NCBI GenBank assembly: GCA_021797525.1
Contig: JAJZZQ010000042.1
Location: 1 to 12,553 of the forward strand
DNA length: 12,553 bases
Source of the DNA: Thermoplasmata archaeon
GTDB taxonomy: Archaea; Thermoplasmatota; Thermoplasmata; Thermoplasmatales; Thermoplasmataceae
Reading direction: 5' to 3'
Every line of letters starts with the position of its first letter. The stretch's first letter is position 1. The translations under genes and the position numbers were made by a program. Shown here in pieces: positions 1 through 7,214 of this stretch. The notes under the pieces are model-generated. The model ran no database searches, had not been told where the DNA came from, and was given only the letters and a program-made list of their open reading frames with translations.

Positions 1-2
1 CA

Positions 3-182
3 AAGTTCAGGATGATCTTCCCGGAAGGCAGGAAAGAGATGATAATTTACATAGGAACCCTTTCTGAGGATATTCATGAGATGACAGAGAAAGTTTCTAA
101 AATTCTCAAGTCAAAGAAGATAAAATTCACGATCGAATACGACAGAATGCTACTCTATGAAATCAGGAAGAGAAGGAAGTAA
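3..182 (+). CDS. 3' end of an unrecognised gene (partial)
   Basis: The frame is open from the window edge to TAA at 180-182 and gives 59 residues ending in a strongly basic tail (EIRKRRK). The residues look like real protein: a short strand-like stretch (MIIYIGTL), then an amphipathic helix rich in Glu and Lys, another strand and a charged end. AGG and AGA arginine codons match the neighbouring genes. I do not recognise a family; the basic tail could suit RNA or DNA binding, but that is only a guess. The next gene has its own TATA-like box, so this is probably a separate transcription unit. Confidence 0.6.
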   Translation, partial: KFRMIFPEGRKEMIIYIGTLSEDIHEMTEKVSKILKSKKIKFTIEYDRMLLYEIRKRRK

Positions 183-266
183 ATATTGCTAAAATTTTAA
201 AAAAAGTAATTCACTTTTCACTGGTTATCCGTTAATCCATATAACTCCACAGGCATTAACCCAATC

Positions 267-275
267 ATTATATTT
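267..275 (+). promoter_or_regulatory. TATA-like box for the winged-helix regulator gene
   Basis: ATTATATTT is centred about 25 bases upstream of the ATG at 296. There is no Shine-Dalgarno sequence in between, so the transcript is probably leaderless or nearly so. The same spacing recurs at most first genes in this window. Confidence 0.5.
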
Positions 276-295
276 GAATGTGCAATACCTAAAGA

Positions 296-1865
<1,570 letters not shown>

Positions 1866-1952
1866 GGTTAAAATAAATTCCATGTTGAAATTAGCGTTTT
1901 GTATTTGAAATTGCTTATATCAAAGATTATTTCAATCATTTCATAAAAATGT

Positions 1953-3005
1953 TTATAGTATCTTGAGCAAAATGAAGTGTTCTACTACCGGAATATGCAA
2001 AAGTACTGCAGCTACAACAAGTGAAAGTATGTAGGACCATCCAAAACGCCTGTTGAAATTAAGGGCACCCCTGTGAAACCAGAGTGGCCATCCCACGAAT
2101 CCTTCCGGTGGGGATTCAGGCCTTGGGGAGGAGAACCTTCTGATGCCCATTATTGCTGCAGGCACACTTACAAGAATAATCACAGATGTTGTTGGAAGAA
2201 TGCTGAAAATAACAGATACAAAAACTGAAACATAGACAAGGGAGATGATCGCAATTCCTGCATCCCTGCTCACCTTTGTTCCCAGTATAACTGGCATTGT
2301 CCGAATCCTCTTGGAAGAATCGTATGCCTCCTGATCGATATGCTTTCCCCAGAGAATGGACATAACACCCAGACCATAGGGGATTCCAGCAATAACAGGA
2401 ATCACTGAAAGGTGGCCGCTAATAACATAGAATCCTCCAGCAATCATCACAGGACCCCACGCAAGGAAACTGGCAATCTCCCCGAGGCCTATGGCCTTAA
2501 GTGGAGTTGGGGCGGCATCATAAAAGAAGAGCAATGCAACTCCAAGGCCAAAGAAGAGAAGAGTGTAAATTCCTACAGAAAGAGTGAAATAAGCAGCAAT
2601 TATGATACCAATGACAAGAAGAACCATAAGGGATAATTTTGCCTCATGCCTTGTTATCACTCCATCAGCTATAGGGTGAATTGTATACATTCTCCTAGGT
2701 GAGTCTGGAGAATCGTCGCCACGAAAATACCCGAAATAGTCGTTGGAAAGGTTGCTGAGAGCATGTGCGTCTATGAACCCTATGAACAGTATTACAAATC
2801 GGATAGCATTAAATGATGAAAATAGATATGCCATTAGGCCCGCAATAATTGCAGCCTGAGCTGATATTACAAGGATTACACTCCTTGATGAAAAAAGGAA
2901 CCTGGCTATAAAATCAGCATTCTGAGAGTTGTTCCTATCATAAAATCCTCTGAACGCACTGTACCAGAGGGCCAGCCTGCTCCTTCCCTGAGTACTTTTT
3001 TCCAT
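1953..3005 (-). CDS. UbiA-family prenyltransferase, MenA-like
   Basis: An integral membrane protein of about eight or nine hydrophobic helices. UbiA enzymes transfer an isoprenoid chain onto an aromatic or other acceptor in the membrane. The first Asp-rich motif is visible as NLSNDYFGYFRGDD (residues 91-104 counted from the upstream ATG), of the N-x-x-NDY-F-x-x-x-x-G-x-D kind typical of MenA. The second is KHIDQEAYDSSKRIRTMPV (227-245), the D-x-x-x-D loop that ends in the usual R-T-x-P-V-x-L-G. A role in making a menaquinone or thermoplasmaquinone type quinone fits, helped by menC in the same window; the exact acceptor is inferred. Two ATGs are possible, at 3023 and 3005. I chose 3005 because a TATA-like box is centred 25 bases in front of it. 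The gene converges on trm56, with 87 bases between the stops. Confidence 0.82.
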   Translation of the reverse strand: MEKSTQGRSRLALWYSAFRGFYDRNNSQNADFIARFLFSSRSVILVISAQAAIIAGLMAYLFSSFNAIRFVILFIGFIDAHALSNLSNDYFGYFRGDDSPDSPRRMYTIHPIADGVITRHEAKLSLMVLLVIGIIIAAYFTLSVGIYTLLFFGLGVALLFFYDAAPTPLKAIGLGEIASFLAWGPVMIAGGFYVISGHLSVIPVIAGIPYGLGVMSILWGKHIDQEAYDSSKRIRTMPVILGTKVSRDAGIAIISLVYVSVFVSVIFSILPTTSVIILVSVPAAIMGIRRFSSPRPESPPEGFVGWPLWFHRGALNFNRRFGWSYILSLVVAAVLLHIPVVEHFILLKIL

Positions 3006-3026
3006 GCTCCCATATAGTACCATTGG

Positions 3027-3034
3027 ATATTAAT
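3027..3034 (-). promoter_or_regulatory. TATA-like box for the UbiA-family gene
   Basis: ATTAATAT on the minus strand is centred about 25 bases before the ATG at 3005. This matches the spacing at other first genes here and favours 3005 over 3023 as the start. Confidence 0.4.
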
Positions 3035-3070
3035 CCAGTCTTGATTTTGGTCTAATCGGATATAATTCAA

Positions 3071-3292
3071 TTACATTTTTTGATAATTCTGGGAAAAAGC
3101 GTTTTCAAGGCTACTTATATTTTTTATCCCAAGGACTATGTATGGACCACTATTGAGTTGAATGACCAGATTTTCCTTAGTTAGAGAAAGGACATCGGCA
3201 GCAGCCCTGTTTGAAAGGGTGAACTTACCCTCAATGACTGTTCTGGAATACTTCTTTTGTTTTCCATAATTGCCATTTTTATATATGAATAT
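3071..3292 (-). pseudogene. Probable remnant of a small protein gene
   Basis: On the minus strand a frame of 73 codons is open between TAA at 3293-3295 and TAA at 3071-3073. It contains a convincing protein-like run: YSRTVIEGKFTLSNRAAADV, then LSLTKENLVIQLNSGPYIVL, then GIKNISSLENAF. Codon choice resembles real genes here, including AGG for Arg. There is no ATG, GTG or TTG at the 5' end of the frame, and both other minus-strand frames stop quickly. The simplest reading is a decayed or 5'-truncated gene; a small live gene using a rare start codon is the alternative. I do not recognise the family. Confidence 0.35.
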
Positions 3293-3547
3293 TTATTCAG
3301 GAAATCAGAATTTAAATCTTAGCTCATTCATTTTCGCTTTTTACAACTCTAATTCCGGAACATTAGTTCGAAGTGAGATGCAGTGCCACCTCAGTGAGGG
3401 TTCGAAGATTCCAAGCATTGTATGCTAACTTCTACAAACCCATAATTTAGAAGATTAACTGTTATCTAAAAAGTAAAGAGGCCACTTAAGCTCCCTCCCC
3501 ATTTTAGGTTATCAATCTTCCAGATTACTAACAGAGTATTCACTATA

Positions 3548-4393
3548 TCACAAATTCGCCAGGAATTCAGAGACGAGCCTATACCCCCTCTGCGCATAGA
3601 TATCCTTTTCCTCTTTATCGATTGGCTCTAAAAACTCAGCATATAATAGTGAACCCTCTGATCTCTCGTTTGAAAACATTTTGCCCAATCTTGTCAATGA
3701 TTCTTGGATCTGGGATTCACCTAAGAATGGCAAAAATTCATAGGCAATTTCCTTCACCCCCTTACCATAATGATCCAGCACTGAGACTATGTCATAAGCA
3801 TCTTTGTGTTTATAACGTTCTCCCAGCGCTATACCCTTTGTTCCAATGCACCCAACTACATCAAGCATTTTAAAATCTACATCTGTCATGGCTCCATTAG
3901 GCATCTCACCTTTCATATGATGCCAGTAATTATGCTTTAAGCCCAATTCGACCCCTACCATAGTACGGGCCTTTAAATCAGCTTGGATTCCCCTATGACG
4001 ATGTTCTCTTCCTTCGCTCCTTTGTTGAGGTGTTAAAAAATCCACTGTTATGTATCTCTCTACAGCATCCTTTCCCATAATTTTCCTTTCGAAAGTGAAT
4101 AGTTTGCTGGGCACTTGATCCCATCCAGTTTCTCCTATTAGCTCAACAATTGTTTGGTATTCGTGATCATTTACAAGATCAGGGTCCACAACAAGGTCAA
4201 TATCTATTGACCCCACATGTCTAAAAATATCGCCTTTGACCTTATGAGATTCCAATAGCAAGTAGGGAACCCAGCCACCAACCAGGACTATTGCCTCATT
4301 ATATGGTCTGAGTATTCGCATCAGCTCAACGAGAGCACTCTTAGAAGCAACAATCAATTGATCTTCAAAAGCCGACGTAAAACGTTCTTTCAA
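3548..4393 (-). CDS. AbiEii-like nucleotidyltransferase (putative type IV toxin)
   Basis: A 281-residue nucleotidyltransferase of the AbiEii/AbiGii/MenT kind. Such toxins transfer nucleotides to RNA (tRNA in MenT) or other targets and stop growth, often as an abortive response to phage. The fold signature is GGW (residues 39-41) followed after a helix by GSIDIDLVVD, with D64 and D66 as metal-binding aspartates and D118 in YITVDFL as the likely third. The AbiEii-type motif with Lys and two Asp is seen as RYKHKDAYDI (193-202). The start is TTG, overlapping the antitoxin stop as TTGA, with a good SD (GGGAGGG, 4404-4410) ten bases upstream. The toxin thus depends on translation of the antitoxin gene. 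Activity is inferred from family motifs; a housekeeping nucleotidyltransferase is less likely given its partner. Confidence 0.8.
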   Translation of the reverse strand: MKERFTSAFEDQLIVASKSALVELMRILRPYNEAIVLVGGWVPYLLLESHKVKGDIFRHVGSIDIDLVVDPDLVNDHEYQTIVELIGETGWDQVPSKLFTFERKIMGKDAVERYITVDFLTPQQRSEGREHRHRGIQADLKARTMVGVELGLKHNYWHHMKGEMPNGAMTDVDFKMLDVVGCIGTKGIALGERYKHKDAYDIVSVLDHYGKGVKEIAYEFLPFLGESQIQESLTRLGKMFSNERSEGSLLYAEFLEPIDKEEKDIYAQRGYRLVSEFLANL

Positions 4394-5472
4394 GATTTTT
4401 CAACCCTCCCGATGTATTTTTCAAGAACTCTGTCGGCCTGTTCCTGACCACGTGCTGGATATGTGAATAGATCTACATACAGTTGGATGTCGCTGACTAC
4501 TCTTGCTCCTCTGATCTCCCTTGAATCCATAAATACGCCTTCATCATAGGGTTCAAAAATCCTGACATTAGCTCCAGAAGTTGTTGGTCTTAGATCTAGT
4601 TTCCTCACTAGGGAATCTGTGTCTCCTGATACATACACCCACACATCGTTATACCTTACAAATGGTGATACCATTGAAGCTCCAGCCATTCCAGTGAATG
4701 CGTATTTTATATTCAGCTCATTTCCTGCATTTACGAAGTTTGATATTATCTGTTCCTGATTTTTTGCAAAGGAAAAAAAGGCATTAGATCTGCTTTTTTC
4801 AACTGACCAGTTAGATGCCCAATCCTGTAGGAGCCTTTTTGGGTCTTCTACCTTAATGCTCTTATCTTTTTCCCTTAAGACATAGCCTTTCTCTTCAAGA
4901 TTGTTTATGACAAAGTAAACACCAGCCGGGCTCATTCTGCAAATACCTGCCAGACCTTTGATCGTCCAGCTCTTATTTGGAGAATTTAGAATTGCCCTAA
5001 TTATACGTGTCGCTTTATTAGCAAATATACCTCGACTGAGACTTCTCTCTGTTTTCCTCTCAACGTTGCTTAGACGATCCACGAGAACTGAGCCAAATTT
5101 GAGATATACATCCCCTATTAAATCTATATAACCGATGTTTTCTGAGGCTAGAATTTCTCTTGACCTCTTACTGATGTAGGGGGCAACAAATACCGGGTAT
5201 GTCCCTTTATTGATTCCGGATAATTTTTTGAGTCTATAAATGGAACTCTGAACTATTCTTGGTTCTCCACTGGATTTGACTTCAATAAGTAGATATTTCT
5301 TCAGGTTTCCAGTTCTAATTTTGACCATGACATCAGCGCGACCTAGTTTGTCTATTGGTACGTCTAATGATATGTCTTCTATCCTCATGTTTGGCAGTAG
5401 AATAGGTAGTTCCTCAGTAAATGTTGTGACTGTTTCCTGCTTATTCATTGAACGAAATTTAGTAGAATACAT
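4390..5472 (-). CDS. AbiEi-like antitoxin/regulator with PD-(D/E)XK-like N-terminal domain
   Basis: A 360-residue partner of the nucleotidyltransferase. Residues about 40-70 carry a restriction-endonuclease-like core: D47 in GRADVMVKI and E64-x-K66 in LLIEVKSSGE, the D...E-x-K pattern. YPVFVAPYISKRSREILASE followed by NIGYIDLIGDVYLKF (92-126) is typical of the archaeal/bacterial AbiEi_2-type proteins. A winged helix spans about 152-200 (TIKGLAGICRMSPAGVYFVI is the helix-turn-helix). The C-terminal part (about 255-340, YAFTGMAGASMVSPF...VWVYVSGD) matches the AbiEi C-terminal region, which in studied systems neutralises the toxin while the winged helix represses the operon. The start at 5472 is preceded by a TATA-like box and a 16-bp inverted repeat; a second ATG at 5448 is possible. 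Whether the nuclease-like domain cuts DNA or only binds it cannot be seen. Confidence 0.8.
   Translation of the reverse strand: MYSTKFRSMNKQETVTTFTEELPILLPNMRIEDISLDVPIDKLGRADVMVKIRTGNLKKYLLIEVKSSGEPRIVQSSIYRLKKLSGINKGTYPVFVAPYISKRSREILASENIGYIDLIGDVYLKFGSVLVDRLSNVERKTERSLSRGIFANKATRIIRAILNSPNKSWTIKGLAGICRMSPAGVYFVINNLEEKGYVLREKDKSIKVEDPKRLLQDWASNWSVEKSRSNAFFSFAKNQEQIISNFVNAGNELNIKYAFTGMAGASMVSPFVRYNDVWVYVSGDTDSLVRKLDLRPTTSGANVRIFEPYDEGVFMDSREIRGARVVSDIQLYVDLFTYPARGQEQADRVLEKYIGRVEKS
4404..4410 (-). promoter_or_regulatory. Shine-Dalgarno sequence for the nucleotidyltransferase TTG start
   Basis: GGGAGGG on the minus strand lies inside the 3' end of the antitoxin gene, ten bases before TTG at 4393. 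It supports this unusual start codon and shows that the second gene is translated from the shared mRNA. Confidence 0.6.
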
Positions 5473-5475
5473 ATT

Positions 5476-5491
5476 TTTACCAACTGGTAAA
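5476..5491. promoter_or_regulatory. Inverted repeat, likely operator of the AbiE-like operon
   Basis: TTTACCA-AC-TGGTAAA is a perfect repeat with 7-base arms and a 2-base spacer. It ends four bases before the antitoxin ATG and lies between the TATA-like box and the start codon, over the expected transcription start. AbiEi proteins are known to repress their own promoters through inverted repeats, so this is the natural candidate site. Confidence 0.6.
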
Positions 5492-5495
5492 TCGC

Positions 5496-5512
5496 ATTAT
5501 ATTATTTAAATA
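5496..5512 (-). promoter_or_regulatory. TATA-like region for the AbiE-like operon
   Basis: The minus strand reads TTATTTAAATAATATAAT, an AT-only run whose AATATAAT part is centred about 27 bases upstream of the ATG at 5472. It fits the near-leaderless promoter layout seen elsewhere here. Confidence 0.4.
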
Positions 5513-5557
5513 AATGCTGATATCCTATTTAACTCTGACACTAAACCATTCCTAGTA

Positions 5558-5597
5558 GTGAAGTAGGGATTACATGTACATGTAATCCCTACTTCAC
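5558..5597. repeat. Perfect 40-bp palindrome
   Basis: The left arm is GTGAAGTAGGGATTACATGT and the right arm (5578-5597) is its exact reverse complement, with no spacer. The symmetry stops at 5557/5598. It sits midway between two divergent genes, and neither arm codes. A site this long and this perfect is not expected by chance. It could be a high-affinity site for a dimeric or tetrameric regulator (the AbiEi-like protein or the downstream winged-helix protein), a cruciform-forming element, or a mobile-element end. A second copy is not present in the window. Confidence 0.9.
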
Positions 5598-5686
5598 AAT
5601 AAACGAAATACTGCAAAAGAAATAATCAAGAAAAACAAGCAAATTATCACAATTAATTTACAATAACAAAAATAACAAAAAATAGA
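5598..5686 (+). other. A-rich, G-poor leader region
   Basis: Between the 40-bp palindrome and the next inverted repeat the plus strand is strongly A-rich and poor in G, with many short A runs. TTAATTTA near 5654 could be a TATA box, placing a transcription start near 5680. No reading frame of note is present. Confidence 0.4.
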
Positions 5687-5710
5687 ATACTACTAACAAG
5701 TTAGTAGTAT
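5687..5710 (+). promoter_or_regulatory. 24-bp inverted repeat directly before an SD sequence
   Basis: ATACTACTAAC-AA-GTTAGTAGTAT has perfect 11-base arms with a 2-base spacer, the same layout as the smaller repeat at 5476-5491. It ends three bases before the SD of the gene at 5734. As DNA it could be an operator; as RNA it could fold into a 9-bp stem with a 6-base loop beside the SD and tune translation. Confidence 0.65.
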
Positions 5711-5713
5711 ATA

Positions 5714-5719
5714 GGAGGT
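5714..5719 (+). promoter_or_regulatory. Shine-Dalgarno sequence GGAGGT
   Basis: A strong SD, 14 bases before the ATG at 5734, which is longer than usual. No closer in-frame start exists because TAA at 5719-5721 closes the frame. It is the only promoter-proximal gene in the window with a clear SD. Confidence 0.55.
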
Positions 5720-5733
5720 AAAATCATCTTAGG

Positions 5734-6222
5734 ATGTCAATAAGGATAGTGAAAGTAAGAGGAAGGAAATACGCTCAGGAAGTGGAATACCGATGGGATC
5801 CCGTTAAAAAGGTGGGCAAAACTATAGTGCTGAAACATTTGGGACCACTAAAACCATTGAACCCTGAAAGATACATTAATGCTAATTTAAACATCTCTAC
5901 CTCCAAATACAGAAAAAGGGAAAGGAGAAAGAACAACCCCCCTATCAAGAAGAATATTGAAGAACTGAATAAATCATATTTACCTCCACTGACCCCTCCG
6001 TCCGATATAATTGCCACTGTTCTCAAATCTGTAAGAGAGTCGGAAGAGCTACTCAGCAGGAAGGATTTGTACAATCTAATTTCGCATAATATTCAAAGAA
6101 GGGCAGAGGATCCTCTAACCTTAAAGATGCATATAGGATTTGCTCTGACTATTCTATATAGGGAGGGAAAATTATCAAGAACAGGAAAGGGTAATCCCGG
6201 AGACCCCTATCTCTACTCATAA
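5734..6222 (+). CDS. Small DNA-binding-type protein: transposase-like N-terminus plus winged-helix-like C-terminus
   Basis: A 162-residue protein of unknown function. Residues 1-40 (SIRIVKVRGRKYAQEVEYRW, then DPVKKVGKTIVLKHLGPL) resemble the N-terminal segment of IS1634-type DDE transposases, but the catalytic part is absent and the protein ends far too early for a transposase. Residues about 52-80 form a very basic, proline-bearing linker (KYRKRERRKNN). Residues about 87-160 look like a winged helix: IIATVLKSVRESEELLSRKD, a second helix, then AMTILYREGKLSRTG-like ending (seen as ALTILYREGKLSRTG) and a final LYS. The gene diverges from the AbiE-like operon and shares its palindrome-rich upstream region, so a regulator of this block is plausible. 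A decayed transposase N-terminus is the alternative. Confidence 0.65.
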   Translation: MSIRIVKVRGRKYAQEVEYRWDPVKKVGKTIVLKHLGPLKPLNPERYINANLNISTSKYRKRERRKNNPPIKKNIEELNKSYLPPLTPPSDIIATVLKSVRESEELLSRKDLYNLISHNIQRRAEDPLTLKMHIGFALTILYREGKLSRTGKGNPGDPYLYS

Positions 6223-6601
6223 AGCTAATTCGTGGAATGCATCTCCACTTGACTCTATAATTAAACTTGTACGAATTCAGCATATGTCTACTTCTTTTTC
6301 AGTTAAACTAAACCCCAATTCATAAGAAAATGTCACAAGGGAAGTCAAATTAGAGAAAGAACTTAACATTAGATTTCAGGATGGATTATGGAGGCCTTTA
6401 GAAAAAAAATCGGTAAAGTTGGAATTGCATGTTAAGGGAACATAAAAAGTGTCTTGGATAGTAAGTCAGAACCAAGAAGTATCGGTTAGAATTATTGTAT
6501 CTATTTTAGCGGTGTCGGTTTATACGGAAACATCTAAAAATAATTTTCCAAATGTCCTAACTGAAACGAAAATAATGCGGAATACACACCCTAGGTAATT
6601 A
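6223..6601. other. 379-base stretch without a recognisable gene
   Basis: It lies between the small DNA-binding-type gene and the 3' end of tRNA-Glu. The only protein-like frame is 6326-6445 on the plus strand (39 codons, opening right after a TAA, no normal start): ENVTREVKLEKELNIRFQDG, then LWRPLEKKSVKLELHVKGT. It may be a gene remnant. I see no copy of the tRNA 3' end, no terminal inverted repeats and no array. Confidence 0.45.
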
Positions 6602-6676
6602 TGCTCCGGTCGGGATTTGGACCCGAGTCGGGGGATTGAGAGTCCCTAATGCTTGACCGTGCTACACCACCGGAGC
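6602..6676 (-). tRNA. tRNA-Glu (anticodon CTC)
   Basis: A full cloverleaf is present: acceptor GCTCCGG/CCGGAGC with discriminator A73, a D-arm with A14, G15, G18-G19 and A21, an anticodon loop CTCTCAA with CTC at 6638-6640, a four-base variable loop, and a T-stem TCGGG/CCCGA. The anticodon reads GAG. CCA is not encoded and there is no intron. Two bases are odd. The anticodon stem has an A27-C43 mismatch, and the T-loop reads T54-C55-C56, so the almost universal U55 is C (plus-strand base 6620). Both would be normal if C were U. The 3' end faces the accessory block on the left. Confidence 0.88.
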
Positions 6677-6753
6677 GCCAAGCCCTATTGTATCAGATCA
6701 TTTATTTCTTTTTATCGGGAATTGAAAACCCATTAAAATTGTAAATAATAGAT

Positions 6754-6760
6754 AAAAAAA
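6754..6760 (-). terminator. Oligo-T stretch downstream of the Rieske gene
   Basis: Seven consecutive T on the minus strand start 22 bases after the stop codon of the Rieske gene. Archaeal RNA polymerase terminates at such U-runs without a required hairpin. It would also separate this gene from the tRNA gene below. Confidence 0.45.
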
Positions 6761-6781
6761 CTAATACTGGGCTTTCCCTGT

Positions 6782-7051
6782 TTATTCGACGTCAACTTCG
6801 AGAAAACCTTCATTGTCACGGACATTGAACAATCTGAGAGAAAGTTTGTCCTTTGGTGCGTTCGGGGCCACAAATGGCGGTTCCAGCATTTTTCCTGAGG
6901 AGAGGTCGAACTTTGCATCATGGCAGTAGCATTTTGCCGTCATATTATCTGCATCATACTGCCCGAGAATGCATTTAGCATGGGAACAGACAGCATCCAT
7001 TGCATGATATCCATCCTTGGCCCTGGCAAGAAATATTGTCTCGTCCCCCAC
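6782..7051 (-). CDS. Small Rieske-type [2Fe-2S] protein, 5' end apparently frameshifted
   Basis: The ligands of a Rieske cluster are clear: CSH (residues 22-24) and CYCH (41-44, C-x-x-H pattern read as C41 or C43 with H44) within AVCSHAKCIL and AKCYCHDAKFDL. The protein is soluble, with no signal peptide or membrane helix, so it is a Rieske ferredoxin-like electron carrier, possibly for an oxygenase or reductase. The listed 89-residue frame starts at GTG 7051, but the same frame upstream continues as sensible Rieske sequence (LDKAGGHFAVKV) to a stop at 7089-7091 without a start codon. The missing N-terminus (LEKIVSVKAL, TTG at 7112) lies in the neighbouring frame. Skipping one base at 7082 would join the two and give about 109 residues. 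A mutation, sequencing error or programmed +1 shift are possible. Confidence 0.78.
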   Translation of the reverse strand: MGDETIFLARAKDGYHAMDAVCSHAKCILGQYDADNMTAKCYCHDAKFDLSSGKMLEPPFVAPNAPKDKLSLRLFNVRDNEGFLEVDVE

Positions 7052-7136
7052 CTTAACTGCAAAATGCCCGCCAGCTTTATCTAAGGGCTTTTACTGAAAC
7101 TATTTTTTCCAAGCCATTTGCCTGGATTAAGTTTCC

Positions 7137-7145
7137 GGATATAAT
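7137..7145 (-). promoter_or_regulatory. TATA-like box for the Rieske gene
   Basis: ATTATATCC on the minus strand would start transcription near 7112-7117. That is some 60 bases before GTG 7051 but right at the TTG of the frameshifted 5' extension, so it supports a longer gene. Confidence 0.35.
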
Positions 7146-7214
7146 CTTTAGATTATCCTAACACTGTAAACTAAAAATTTCTGTCCCTGTTTATGTTCTG
7201 GAGGATTTTAAAAT

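Larger units (their letters stand above)
3024..3547. other. 524-base gene-poor stretch at the left edge of the accessory block
   Basis: No complete gene with a normal start is present. Bases 3071-3292 (minus strand) hold a protein-like reading frame without a usual start, listed separately. At 3358-3440 (plus strand) a frame of 26-27 codons beginning right after a TAG reads FEVRCSATSVRVRRFQALYA and ends NFYKPII-stop. It has the flavour of a transposase C-terminal end, but it is too short to assign. The stretch separates the core UbiA gene from the AbiE-like operon and looks like decayed sequence. Confidence 0.5.

Noticed and set aside
3400..3416. T-loop-like GGGTTCGAA suggesting a tRNA fragment or att copy
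   Set aside because: No acceptor, D or anticodon arm can be paired around it, and it does not match the 3' end of the tRNA-Glu in the window.
3358..3440. Short plus-strand frame ending RFQALYANFYKPII that looks like a transposase tail
   Set aside because: About 26 codons, closed by TAG just upstream, and no terminal repeats or other transposase motif nearby; too little to call an insertion sequence.
5558..5597. Reading the 40-bp palindrome as a rho-independent terminator
   Set aside because: It has no loop and no following T-run, and archaeal termination relies on T-runs rather than hairpins.
5558..5710. Palindromes as the start of a CRISPR array
   Set aside because: The repeats differ in sequence and length and are not regularly spaced; no cas gene is present.
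6326..6445. 39-codon plus-strand frame with protein-like composition
   Set aside because: No start codon, opened by a stop, no recognisable motif; mentioned only as possible debris.
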